Shown piece by piece: positions 36,119 through 46,703 of a stretch of DNA of 64,000 nt. Source of the DNA: Gliomastix tumulicola (lineage: Eukaryota; Ascomycota; Sordariomycetes; Hypocreales; Bionectriaceae); the NCBI GenBank assembly GCA_001599755.1, contig BCHX01000005.1:566800-630799 (forward strand). Reading direction: 5' to 3'. The notes beneath the pieces are model-generated. The model searched no databases. It saw only the letters and a list, made by a program, of their open reading frames with translations, and was not told the origin of the DNA. How positions within the stretch are numbered: the first letter of the stretch is position 1; each line of letters begins with the position of its first letter. Made by a program: the position numbers and the translations under genes.

Positions 36119-37569
36119 TCAGGCAGTCAGACCCTGCTTGTATGTCGGTAACGCCCACCTCTTCATCCACGTCGTGTCCAGGACTTGTGTCGCAGCTGGG
36201 CGCTCCTCAGGTCGCCACGCAAGCATCCAGTGTAACATCTCCAACAGCGCAGCCCGCTCCTCCTCGCAGATGACCTCCATACCGTAAGACCGTCTCGGCT
36301 CCTGAATCCATTGCTCGAACCGCCTGTCCCAGTTCCACACGTCGCGCTCGTTACTGAGCACCTTCCCGGCCTCGTCGAACCATTTGGACCGCTCCTCCCA
36401 CCGATTCCACCATTCGGGCGGGAGGGGACCTTGAAGATGGACCTGCTGTGCGGTGATTTCGTCCGGAGGCGCGAGAATTCCGTCGATCAAAGACCTGTGT
36501 GCGAACAGCTCAAAGATGGCACACCCGAGGCTCCACATGTCCGACGGGAAAGAAAGAGGCGTCGTGGGCTCGAAGAAGGCCTCTGGCGGCCGGATGACGA
36601 GGGGTGTCTGCGATTCGAAGCAGGCCTTGTCCGACGGGCTGAAGGCGACCCCGAAGTCGCTGAGCAACAGCTTGGCATCCTTTAGGAGGATCTTGTTGCT
36701 AGCAATGCCCAGCCATACAGGTGGCACGGCGTACGTAGGAACTCCAGGTGCTGAAGGTGGCGTCCCGTCCGAGAGAAGGACAGGCTCTCGGTCTGGTGCT
36801 CCGAACTGAGCATGGAGTTGCTCTACCGAGAGATCGTTGAGAGAAGAAGGTAGCGTGAGGAGTGTGTTGCCAAGATGAAGGTCTGAGCCACAGTGTCAGT
36901 GTATGATCAGAGCGTAAAAGCCCGATTTGGGGGTCACCTACCTCCATGGACATAGCCCTGCGAATGAACATACGAAACGGCCATGACGAGCTGAGCAGCC
37001 AGAGACCGGGCAACATCCAGTTGAAGCAATCTCGAGCCCGCAGCCTCTTTCGCATCCATCAGGCTGCATCTTGCCGGGGCGGTCACAAAACAAGGGTGAG
37101 TGCCGTTGGGGCCATCGATGCTGAAGCGATCCACGGCCAGCGGGATCAGCGATGCCTGCTCTGCAACATGGCTGGACGCAGCAGCTTGGGCCCCTTCCGC
37201 CAATTTGGCTAGGATCTCGACCTCGCGCTTGTCTGCGTCTGCGGTGCCGACCTTGATGGCGACGTATCTCGAGGTCTGCTCGTCAAGTGCGAGCCACGCG
37301 GTGGAGAACGTGCCATAGCCCAGCTTGTGCACGATACGGTATCGCTCGTGAAGACGCTCGTCAAGTTGAATGGGATGATACCCCCCCGGTTTGTAGTCTT
37401 CTAGACATTCTACATCTTCAATGTATCTGTACTCGAAAGCAGACGTTGACATGGTCAAAGGGGCCGGAGGTGACAAGACGCGAGACAGTCGCGTGGAGCT
37501 GAAAGTTGGACAAGTAGTCTGGCGCAGAAAGATTTGCCGCGGGAGAATCCGAGGGAGCCAGCCGTTCAT
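36119..37569 (-). CDS. SRPK-like serine/threonine protein kinase (fungal type)
   Basis: Exon 1 is 36942-37569, the intron 36883-36941 (donor GTAGGT, branch CTGAC, acceptor CTCAG, phase 1), and exon 2 36119-36882, giving 463 residues. The start region FEYRYIEDVECLEDYKPGGY and HPIQLDERLHERYRIVHKLG are typical of the large fungal SRPK-like family. The glycine loop is LGYGTFSTAW and the lysine is in VAIKVGTAD. The intron falls in the catalytic loop, which reads VHGDLHLGN after splicing (catalytic D210), with HG where classical kinases have HR. SDFGVAF, RPPEAFF and DMWSLGCAIFELF follow. The enzyme is probably active; substrates are unknown. A second ATG at 37452 (MSTSAFEYRY) would remove 39 residues and is equally possible. 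Confidence 0.88.
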
Positions 37570-38434
37570 CTGTGGCTAGGACTTATGGTGGGAGAAAGTA
37601 GAGTGGTGCTGGAATCGGTGTAGAGACAGGCAGAGCATCTCGTCGACTTGATAGAATGGTTGACATTATGTGGCTGGGGTCCTCGCGACGTTATGTAAGT
37701 TGGATCGCTCCCCTGTTCCCAGGTCATGATTCCGGCGGGTTGAAGTGGGGCTCCACACAGACTTCCTCCTCCAGCGGACCTTTCAGTGAAGCGCCGCCTA
37801 GACACCTTCGGTAAGGCCCAACTGACACACCTAAATATAGTGAGATGTTGGTTCGACAAACCAACAGTTCACGAAGCCAGCGGTTATCCAGCCTCTCAGC
37901 GTTACAACTTAGACGCTCAGGAGTACGATCTTCTGTTGGCGCCATTGATACTGGAGCCATGACCGACGGTAATTAGGTCAGGAGCTTCACTGAACCAACA
38001 TGCTTCAGGTTGGGAGGCGAATGATCGGCCTGTCAGGGCCAGATGGCCTCGCAGGTCCGCGCTGAGAGCCTTGAAGGCTTTGCCGCCAACGTTTTACCAT
38101 GGTGGACCGACGAAGTCACGACCACCGACGTTGGTCTTGCTCGTGAGGCCGGCGTCAGCTCATTATAGAAATGAGGACGTATAAAGCAGTCTCTTCTCGC
38201 GAGCCTTGACCCGTGTTGTCTCTCATTATCAGATCTAGATACATCTTCAACTACTAGTAGTCTTACAGACCATACCAGCACTACCTTCAACGCCCATTTC
38301 TTCCGCATTCTCTAAGATTCAACGACATGTCTACTGAGCAAGATGTGGGATGAGAAGCCGAATTGCCCTCTACTCCTAAACTCCTGTAGTATCGCCCAAA
38401 TCCAATCTATCGTGTCCAAGTTGATTCTTGCGAC
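37570..38434. other. Intergenic region upstream of the SRPK-like gene
   Basis: No gene or repeat seen in these 865 bases; it should include the SRPK-like promoter. Confidence 0.55.
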
Positions 38435-40864
38435 CTAGAACGCGCCCCGCACTCCTGCCAGGTCAACCGCAAAGCCGTGCGATGCCGAGATCTTAGTGCT
38501 GCGGGAAGAGTAGCTGCTATGCATGGGCTGCCCTTTGTCCTGCCGAATTCGCTGTCGCTTGTTGGGCTCCAGTCGAGCCAGCTTTTGTCTGTGCGAATCG
38601 AGGAGCCGCGAGCGCTCAAAATCGATCAGCATGATGCCCTTTGTCTGCGGGTTGAAGAGAATATTCTCATAGCGAGCATCTTTGTGTACCACCCCCTCTT
38701 CGTGGATTGCCTTCATGGCCTGGACCGCCAGGTCCGGCAAAGAAGGCGGACTCGGCGGCTGCTGAACGTCCTTCCAGTTGAGACCTCCCCAAGACATGAA
38801 GGACAAATGCACGATATCCACGCGGTAGTCGTAAAAATACGTCCTCTTGAGGGACCGCAAGTCGATCGCGCCCAGAAAGACTGGTACGTGAAGCCCTTGG
38901 ACTCGCTCAAGTTGTCGGTAGACCTTGGCCTCGTGCTCCAAATCTGGAATGAAGGCCTCCACGGTGCCCTTGCCGATGAATGTGTAGCCATGGTCAAGAA
39001 GGGTGACCTTGAACAAGGCCCCGCGCGCCCCTGTCACGTTCAAAGAGGTGATGCCGTAGTCGAGTGTGCGCTTTAGCTGTTGGGAGAGGAGCTGAAGGAA
39101 CTTGGGGAGGCTGATACAATGGCGACTGTGGGTGTTGGTGCCCTCGGTATTGCCGTTCTGATGCCTGTGCAACTCGACGTTGGGACAATCGGCGTCGAGC
39201 ACGTCTCCCCTGACAAGCCCAAGAAGGCACTTTTGAGTACAATAGTCAAGATCTCGGTGAGGCATTCCTTCAAATTCGCCCCTGTCTCTGCGCTGCCCTC
39301 CTCCACCGCTCCCACTTTCTTCTCTGCTCGAGAGTTGAGCTTGAGCTCTTCCGCTCCGTCGACTGGGTTGGCTCTGCTGTGCGGGACAGTGCGTCTCGGA
39401 AAGACCGCCTCCCCCGCCCTCTTGGTCGTCTTGGTCGTTATCGTCGACATCAGCCTGCCTCATTGCAAGGCTGTTGTCGCACTGGGCATATTGAGTAGGT
39501 TGACGCGTCAATAGAGGCACGCTGCGGTCGACAGACGGGTATGTACTAGGGGTGTACGCAGATGATTCCGGGGGGGGTCTCCGATGCTCGGCTGGAGTCG
39601 AGCTTGCCAACGTTCGGAAATCGAAGCTCCAAGTACCCAGTTGGCCAAGTGCCTTGTCCCGAATGTCTTGTCCGCGGAAAGAGCACTCACTGAGGGCGAG
39701 GAGGTAGAACCCGACGTACTGAGAAACGGCCGAGCAGGCCCGATAGTTGTTATCGTGGGCAGCAACCTCCTCAGCCGGCTCAGCAAGATGGTAGTAGAGC
39801 GTTGTTGCATCGTCCCAGTCAATCTTGAGGAAGACAATCCCCTCGACTGTCGTCAGGAGGCCGTAAGCAAGGCCGTATTTTACCATGTAATGGAATGTCT
39901 GGGTGATTGCAGACGCAACCAACTCTCGCGCATGGTGCTCGAACTTCAGCTCTTCGTCAATGGGGGGTTTGCTGTTCTTAACAACCGCCGTCATGTCCAG
40001 ATCCCGCAAACCTGCGCGCAACTGTGGAAGGGAGAGCTTGTGTGGTGGTTTGTACTCGGAAATCGCAATGAGGGTTCTTCGCCGCGTCCCGTCGCCATCG
40101 GAACGATAAGCGCATTTTTGTCCAAGATCGAGTCCGTGAGGGCCTTGGGCTGCATCGCGTGTCTCTGGGTGCGCCTGTCCCTGACTTTGTTGGCGTTGCC
40201 GATCCACAACCTCGAGCGAACAGTCTTTGAGGGCTGTGAAAGGGGCTTGAAATGTAATGCCACGGCCAATGTCGAGCTGGCTCTGGAAACTCTCTGTCTT
40301 GCTGAGTTTATCGATGATGCAGCAAACATGATCATCGACACAGGTATGAAGAAATGTCTGCAGCATCCTCTCATCGGCAATAGCTGACTTGGATACCCTT
40401 CTGCCGAGGCCCTCGAGATAGCCTCGGGTATAGAACAGCCGCGCGTCGAGGGGGAATTGCTCATAGACATGGGAAAGAATGTCATTCTGCTGCTTGTGGA
40501 AGTTGGTCCAAGGCTTGACATGACGAGGGAAGAACTTGTGACGGGGTGCCGGGATCCTCCCAGTTGTCCTCGTCGCTTCGTCCTGTTCAACGTTGAACTT
40601 GGTGGAGGCGAGAGCGTGACATGCCTCTACGTATTCGTCGAGCGTTGTAGGCTGCGTCTGGGCCTCCGCATAGTCGGCGCGTTGCCGCGCTGCCTCGGTG
40701 TCTTGCCGCGCTGCCCTGGTGCGTTGCCGCGCTGCCTCGATGTCTTGCCGCGCTGCCCTGGTGCGTTGCCGCGCTGCCTCGGTGTCTTGCCGCGCTGCCT
40801 CGATGCGTTGCTCTGCTTCTCTGAACAGCTTCTCCAGCTCTCGAAATCTTGAGCTTTGGTCCAT
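38435..40864 (-). CDS. Large fungal kinase-like protein with an N-terminal heptad repeat
   Basis: A single uninterrupted frame codes 809 residues. Residues 21-62 are six seven-residue repeats of the EAARQDT type, an expected coiled coil or long helix. The middle part (about 105-430) has PAPRHKFFPRHVKPWTNF, DDHVCCIIDKL, ISEYKPPHKLSLPQLRAGL, ITQTFHYMVKYGLAYGLLTT and FLKIDWDDATTLYYHL, which I know from an expanded family of ascomycete kinase-like proteins of unknown role. A low-complexity spacer follows. The C-terminal part resembles a kinase catalytic loop: VVHKDARYENILF (H727, D729), then LIDFERS (D748) in place of DFG. A clear glycine loop is not obvious, so activity is uncertain. FunK1-type kinase is one possible assignment. 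An intact frame this long suggests selection or recent arrival. Confidence 0.8.
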   Translation of the reverse strand: MDQSSRFRELEKLFREAEQRIEAARQDTEAARQRTRAARQDIEAARQRTRAARQDTEAARQRADYAEAQTQPTTLDEYVEACHALASTKFNVEQDEATRTTGRIPAPRHKFFPRHVKPWTNFHKQQNDILSHVYEQFPLDARLFYTRGYLEGLGRRVSKSAIADERMLQTFLHTCVDDHVCCIIDKLSKTESFQSQLDIGRGITFQAPFTALKDCSLEVVDRQRQQSQGQAHPETRDAAQGPHGLDLGQKCAYRSDGDGTRRRTLIAISEYKPPHKLSLPQLRAGLRDLDMTAVVKNSKPPIDEELKFEHHARELVASAITQTFHYMVKYGLAYGLLTTVEGIVFLKIDWDDATTLYYHLAEPAEEVAAHDNNYRACSAVSQYVGFYLLALSECSFRGQDIRDKALGQLGTWSFDFRTLASSTPAEHRRPPPESSAYTPSTYPSVDRSVPLLTRQPTQYAQCDNSLAMRQADVDDNDQDDQEGGGGGLSETHCPAQQSQPSRRSGRAQAQLSSREESGSGGGGQRRDRGEFEGMPHRDLDYCTQKCLLGLVRGDVLDADCPNVELHRHQNGNTEGTNTHSRHCISLPKFLQLLSQQLKRTLDYGITSLNVTGARGALFKVTLLDHGYTFIGKGTVEAFIPDLEHEAKVYRQLERVQGLHVPVFLGAIDLRSLKRTYFYDYRVDIVHLSFMSWGGLNWKDVQQPPSPPSLPDLAVQAMKAIHEEGVVHKDARYENILFNPQTKGIMLIDFERSRLLDSHRQKLARLEPNKRQRIRQDKGQPMHSSYSSRSTKISASHGFAVDLAGVRGAF
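40679..40804 (-). repeat. Coding minisatellite, 21-bp unit, six copies
   Basis: Each 21-bp unit codes one seven-residue repeat of the kinase-like protein. Alternate copies are the most alike, as if a 42-bp pair had been duplicated. The length is an exact multiple of three, so copy changes keep the frame. Confidence 0.92.
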
Positions 40865-42501
40865 TGTTGTTTATGCGGCCTTGGCAAGTTGCAGAAAGAA
40901 TAGTTGAGCGATAGGACCACACGATGTGGGTGAGAGTGTGGCTCAAGTTTTTCTTCCACCTCTTGCTTGGGGCATTTTGGATGGGTCACTCGTAATTTTG
41001 CCGTAATTTTGCTGGGGGTGGAGAGCATCGACGTGTTGTGTCTTGTGTGTCTTGTGTGTCTTGTGTGTCTTTTGTGGGCAGGCTTGGCAGGTGGCAGGGA
41101 GGGCCCCGTCGCCTTCCAGCCCCGCCCGCGACCCACCCCCGGACACGAGGGCTTCACGCTCATCAGGACGGTTTACATCCCAAATACGCCGTAAAAAGTT
41201 GGATGAAAGTGTCATATGGCTCAGTAGCGCCAGGAAGTACAGCGATGACTTGTTTTCCCTTTTGATTTGATGGATTCCGTCGAGTTTTGCGTCGAAAACT
41301 GCTTCGCGGGCACATCCCATCTTGTCCCCGCCACGCCCGCTCCATCTCGTCAGTCATCAGGCTCGCCTTCGCAGTGCGAGCCAGCCTCAACACAGCGCAT
41401 ACCACGGAGGTAATCATCGGCCTATTTGAGATACGCATGCCTCGGCCCGTTGCCGTAGAGCTCGTCAGATCATCCCTACAAGGCCGTGATGTGTGGCTGA
41501 AGCCCGGGACAATCTCGCCCCCGTGTCTGTCCGCCCGCCCCTGATAAGATCTCACCCTGACTGACGGCTGGCAGAGTATCTGGCTGCGGATTGCCGCATG
41601 CACATGGCAGAGACCGAGCGGCCAAGATGGCAATCCTGCCACAGTGCATCAAGAACGTAGGTCGAGCGAGCTTCTTCCACCCCCTGAGCCGGTGTACTTC
41701 TTCATCCATGGGCACACCCGTCAATCAGATCGGCCAGAGAATGCGCCTCAACACCGGACTGAAGTCACACGAACCCTCCACGAGGCGCCAGATGCTCGGG
41801 ACAGGCACGGCTCTGTGCCGCTCAGCCCTAGACACATCAAACGCCATCGCCTCGTAGACCGGGACCTGAAGGGATTCGCGATTCTTACGGGGGCCAGAAA
41901 TAAAATACGCTTATACCAGCCTATCGACGATTTTCAGGAAGCATCACTGGCCTACGTTCTCAACAACGATCGCTTCCATCTCTAGTCAATCATAGATCAG
42001 ACCGTCTGACCTCCCCTTACGCATGCATGTCTACGGTTGGAGTGGCCCTCCGTCGAAAGTTCTCTGGCACTCGTCAATCCTCCCCGTGACTTCTTTTCTG
42101 TGCGAGGGCTCCGGGTCGTTTGCTACATTCCGTCGGTGGAGCGCCCATAACATGTTACAGCAGAAGCCCTCGACGAAATGGATATGAGCGCCTGAACGCT
42201 GCTGCTGCTGCATATAGCCAAAGGCATCGAGCGATTGTTTGTCGTAGCGTATTCCAGCACCACAGAGGTCGTACGCTTCCCACAGCGAGTGATTTGATGG
42301 ACGACTCGTATGCTCCGGCCCTCGCAGCAACTCCCTGCTTGCGAGCAGAAGACTTCTGCGACGCTCAAGCTCAGACGAATTAACCATACCATACCATAGG
42401 GGTCCCGCCATGTCGACCTTTTTGCATGAAAAAAAGTCGTTCACGATAATTCGCTCCGATGCTTCGGCAGCCGACTCCTCATCGAGTACGGTTACCCAAA
42501 G
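40865..42501. other. Unresolved accessory stretch
   Basis: It begins with the upstream region of the kinase-like gene, including three copies of TCTTGTGTG near 41040-41068. Two frames look slightly protein-like: 41644-41985 (+), ending in RNKIRLYQPIDDFQEASLAY, and the minus-strand frame whose stop is near 42031, with LWEAYDLCGAGIRYDKQSLD. Neither has a recognisable family or a convincing start, so no gene is called. They may be remnants. Confidence 0.4.
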
Positions 42502-43790
42502 CTATCGTCGTGAGGCCGGGCGCCGGCTTCTTGGCCGCTCGTCTTCTCGTTTGGCCCGCTTGATCGCCTCGTCTCTCTGCTGGTTCGCCCAGTCCTGCGC
42601 ATTGCGCCATGCAGTGGCACCTCGTCGGAAGGTATCGGGGGTCATCCGTAAGGGCCGAGGCCTTGACCTGCGTCATGACGAAACTTGGTTGTTCTCCTGG
42701 TTCAGAGGGCTGTACCAGATGCGTGGCATAGGTAGATCTTGAGTTGTCCATCCAGGTAGGTGCAGCCAAGGGTGTGAGCCTGGCTGCTGTAGACAGGCTG
42801 GGGCTCACGATACGACAAAGGAGCAGCTTGGCCTCTTTCTCCCAGTGCCACGGCCGCCGATCCATCCGGCCCGTTCACTTCTCTGATCCAGCTGCTCAGG
42901 GCGCGTGCACCGTAGTACAGATCTGGGTTTGCCGCAACGAGCGTGCCATCTGTCAGATGGTCGAGGTTGGCAAGAGGGGGTCTGACGTCCCGACACACCT
43001 CGGATCTCCGCCGTTTCCCTCGATGATTGGCGAGACATCTGCGCTGACTTGACTCTCCTTCGATGCGTGCGCATCCCTCCGCTGGGAAATCCTCCAACTT
43101 ATCGTCCGGAAACTCGGGATGGGGAGAGCGAGGCTCGAGGTCTAGCCAGAGCACGTCGTATGTCCTCTAGATTCTCGGCTCGCGGTGGAGTCCCGCCGTC
43201 CGGGGACTCGTATCGGTCTGGGTAAATAGCGTGATTAACTAGATGCTGGCTGAAATGCGCGGTCGTAGGTCCCTGCGCTCCTCGTAGTCGTGGTGTCAAC
43301 TGTCCTACTGCTTTTGTCGGTCGCCTGCGAGCCCCCTCTTGCGCGGCCCAAGACTCAGAGTCGACGGGGGTGACGGTTCCCATTCCGCCTCCGGAGCTTG
43401 ACAACATGCGACTTTGTCGGGGGTTGGCAAAGCCGACAAGGAGGGGTGTTATCGAACAGCCGTACGCCTCTGAGATCTGTCAGATCCGGACCGCTGTAGG
43501 TTGCAGACGTCTCCAGCCCCCCTTAAGCATAGTCGCGAGCACTGCCGTAGGAATTTTGATCCGGGGGGGCAGAGTTTGTTTGTTTTTTCTTCTCCAACGG
43601 CAGGTCGCGAAGACTCGTGAAGACGGCGGCTTCGCCAAGGGACCGAGAGTTAGGTAGGTGCTCTCGATTTGACTGGGTGCTTTCTGCGCGTTCCTCCGGC
43701 CGAGCTCCTCGCAGGGCATTTGCGGTGAGGGGAATCGTCGAGAGAAGGTCCCAGCATCGCGCCGGGGGAAACGGGAGGCTCGGCTTCTGT
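42502..43790 (-). pseudogene. Broken DUF7924 gene, related to 7196-8792
   Basis: Fragments of the same protein follow in the right order but in different frames. Near 43780-43730 is CWDLLSTIPLTANALR; near 43257-43122 is HFSQHLVNHAIYPDRYESPD and RALARPRASLSPS; around 42985-42720 is LANLDHLTDGTLVAANPDLYYGAR, GPDGSAAVA, QAHTLGCTYLDGQLKIY; near 42676 is MTQVKASALTDDP; and about 42640-42505 is DTFRRGATAWRNAQDW and NQQRDEAIKRAKRE. At least three frameshifts separate them. Roughly 30 residues around the FLEVKG motif are missing, so the putative catalytic centre is gone. It is clearly diverged from the intact copy, not a recent local duplicate. No single frame could make a working protein. Confidence 0.82.
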
Positions 43791-45073
43791 CTCTTGACTG
43801 GTCAGTGGGCAGTGGGCAGTGGGCAGACGGCGGGCTTCGAGATGAGGCTCGTTGACGCTTGTGGGAAGTAGGAATGACTGCCGGGATCTTGTATGACGGC
43901 TCGCCGGCGATGGCCCATCGCTGCGCTCGAACATCCACCGGGAAGGTGCAGCGGCTACCCTATCTGCCTATTTCCAGTGTCCACAGGGGGGGGAGCGAGC
44001 GAGCTACGGGATGAATAAGTAAGTATGGAGCGGCTGATCTACAGCGTAAATTCTTCGGGGTGAACCAAGGGGCATCCGGTGGAGACAGATCTAGCAGCCA
44101 ATCAGGAAGTCTCTCCCCAAAGTCGTAAACTGGAAGGTCACCAGCAATTCCTCAGCTTTTCAGAACCACGACAATTGGGATGATTTTCTTTTCTTTATTA
44201 CCTCGTGTACCTAGCCTTGCGTATATAGTCTACTTCTAGAAGCGTGAAGACTCAACCTCTCACCTTAACTCGTGTATCCGCAACTGTACACGCTGTCTCG
44301 AAAGAGCAGAGGTCAACTACGAGTCTGGCCGTCATGCCCCTCGTCACAACCAACACACGCGGATCTGGCGCTTAGAGGTGACAAAATTCAATTCAAGCAA
44401 ATCCCGCTATAGCACGAACAAAACATGTCCGAAACTCCGTCGCATAATCAGTCTATCCCAGTTTACCCGTCTATCCTCTATCGAGTGCCCGTGAGGGTTC
44501 TGTATCTATCGGCCAAGCCTGTTTTTCTTGTTCTGTTGCTGTTCTGTTGTCAAGGGAATCTGACCGGGTTTCACTGTCAGCCAGGTTCGTGGACGTGTTT
44601 TTGTGTAACGTGACTATCCCTGAATAGTCCTGGCGTCGTGCTTGGCAGTGGAGTGCGCGGTTGAAATGCATATAGGCGGGGGGTGTGGGTTGTAAGAGAC
44701 GCCAGCAAACCCCCGGTAGAAGAATATCATGAAAAGAAAACCGAAATCAATGAGGGACGGCTTTGGATGACGAACGAGCGTCGTAAACAGCGTCGTAGAG
44801 CGTCGTAGAGCGTCGTAGAGCGAGTGATGATGGAACTAAAACGATTCAAGGAGCGCAAGGTCCGCATATCGGCGGGCCGGGCGGCGGGACTTGAGACGGG
44901 CTCGGTGTTGCCTCAGTGCTGGTCGACAGTGACAAGGACTCCATCCAAGCATAAGAAGACTCGTCTGTCCGGAGGCCCAGAAGCAGTGTTTTCTCTTCCG
45001 CACCGCATGGATCATCTGGCCTGATGAACTCTGACTACCCAACCCCCTACGAGTCCCCAAAGGGGAGGGAAGA
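43791..45073. other. Intergenic stretch
   Basis: A 62-codon frame at 44425-44613 (+) begins in good context (AAAACATGTCC) and has a hydrophobic segment (VFLVLLLFCC), but nothing else supports it. A 10-bp repeat lies at 44791-44820. Nothing further is seen. Confidence 0.45.
44791..44820. repeat. Tandem repeat (CGTCGTAGAG)3
   Basis: Three perfect 10-bp copies, with partial copies on both sides, in non-coding sequence. Confidence 0.95.
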
Positions 45074-45250
45074 TTAGAGGTAGATCCTGTCCTCGTAGAC
45101 CGTGCAGCGATTGCACTGGTAGTGGCCACAGGAGCCATTGACGCAAGATGGGTAGGTGTTGCAGGGGGAGCCTCCGTTACCGCACTGGCAGCACGACCAG
45201 AACATGGCAGTGGAAGTGGTCGGTGGTCCGTAGATTTGCGCTTGGGGCAT
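45074..45250 (-). CDS. Small Cys-rich zinc-ribbon-like protein (58 residues)
   Basis: A single exon from the ATG at 45250 to the TAA at 45074 codes 58 residues: a short Pro/Thr-rich start (MPQAQIYGPPTTSTAMFW) and a compact Cys block. The block has a CCQC group, a middle pair of cysteines, and a final C-G-H-x2-C-x2-C group (SCGHYQCNRC). Paired cysteines with one histidine suggest a small zinc ribbon. I have the impression of many similar short fungal proteins with a WTCC/WSCC start, but no named function. There is no signal peptide, so a secreted effector is unlikely in this form. A shorter start at 45205 is possible. It is too short for ordinary gene finding and could be overlooked. Confidence 0.6.
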   Translation of the reverse strand: MPQAQIYGPPTTSTAMFWSCCQCGNGGSPCNTYPSCVNGSCGHYQCNRCTVYEDRIYL

Positions 45251-46669
45251 AGACCGGGGGGGGCCAAGGCGGAGAGCTCGTTGTCACTGAGCGCAGCGAA
45301 CACCCAGACGTTGCAGATTAGAAGAAAGACGAAGAGATGGAAAGCGATCTTGAAGCCGAGCGAAAGAGCAAGTGTCGAAGGAGAGTCGGCGCTTGCGATG
45401 ATATCCTGAGGAACGAGAGCTGGAAGCCATCAGGAGCAGTCGTGGCTTTTATAACGATTCAACCTCTCTCTCTCCATCGTGAGACGGCCAGGACTGAGCC
45501 ACAGCCCTCTCACTCGTAGCATCGTGCCTCTTACCGCCACGGAGCGCCCGTGATCACGGCATAGAGGGCTCCGGGTCCAATCATCTTGACTCAGTCAGGC
45601 TTCCCGACAGTGTCGTCTCTCCAATCGGCGAAAACGCCTCGAGCAAGGAGACAACAAAGTCTTAGAATAGCGTCAAGGCAGGGGGGGGTTGCGAGAGCGG
45701 GCAGGACAGCCACACCGGTGCCCCCAAACCGATCCAGGGGGGCGGGTCGCACCACGTGGGAAGCATGCAGCCTGTAGGGCTACGCTGCGAACATGTTGAT
45801 CCGTGCATATGGCATATGGCAGGGTCGATCGTGGCGACGCGGGCGCGCCTCGACGGGTTGACTCAACCCTTTCCCAGGTATGAGAGGGTCCGAGAGGGGG
45901 GGGTCAGGGCGAGGTCGGCGGAGGGCGAGCAGAGTCAGGGCGGGTAAAGGCATCGTGCTTAGCCTCTGCCGGCGCGACGAGGCATCAGACTACCCAAGAA
46001 GGATAGTCGTATTCCGTTCCACCTCGCCGCTATAGCGTCATCGTAGCCATAGGACTGCTTTCCGGGGCCCAAAGGAGAGAGCTTTCTCCTTCAAGGAAGC
46101 TTTCCCTCAAGAACCTTGACCTTCCTCAAGGACCTGAGGGATGTGCCTCCCCACCAGAGCCGTCCAGCAATCCAAAGTTCCCTGCTCCGTCCTGGTGCCG
46201 AGAAGTGCCACGTGACAGACCCTGGCACGACGGGATTGACATACGTTCCGAGCCTTGGTTCCGGGCGCCGAGTCCGCTGGGCAACATGGGCTGTGCCAGG
46301 CACCATACCCTCGGATGCCCTCTACCTCTTCCTCTAACGACGAGGCTACCCGAAGCAGAGGTCGACGGACTGTCCTTTGCCTCTCCCTCTGACGATAAGG
46401 CTACCCGAAGCAAAGGTTGGGAGCCTTTGCCTCTTCCTCCAACGATGAGTCTACCCGAAGCAGAGGTCGAGACAGGCTGCGAAGGACCTACGCAGTGTCA
46501 CGACCGACCTGCAGTGTCTCCCGTCATAAAGAGGTGAGATGGCGAAGGGCGGAGGAATAAGCGAGGTCGGATGCGCAGCAAAACGTTGTGCGTATGACAC
46601 CCACCCCCAACGCGGCACCATCTCGGATAGTCATAAGAGAGCCACGGTCAAGATCATCATCAAGAGTAA

Positions 46670-46703
<34 letters not shown>

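Noticed and set aside
37855..37875. GGTTCGA box resembling a tRNA B-box
   Set aside because: No matching A-box, anticodon arm or acceptor stem could be folded around it.
42031..42444. Minus-strand frame with LWEAYDLCGAGIRYD
   Set aside because: Its composition is somewhat protein-like, but the start is not convincing and no family is recognised; kept as a possible remnant only.
44425..44613. 62-codon frame with a hydrophobic segment
   Set aside because: Good start context but no homology cue, no splice partner and no conservation evidence; not enough to call a gene.
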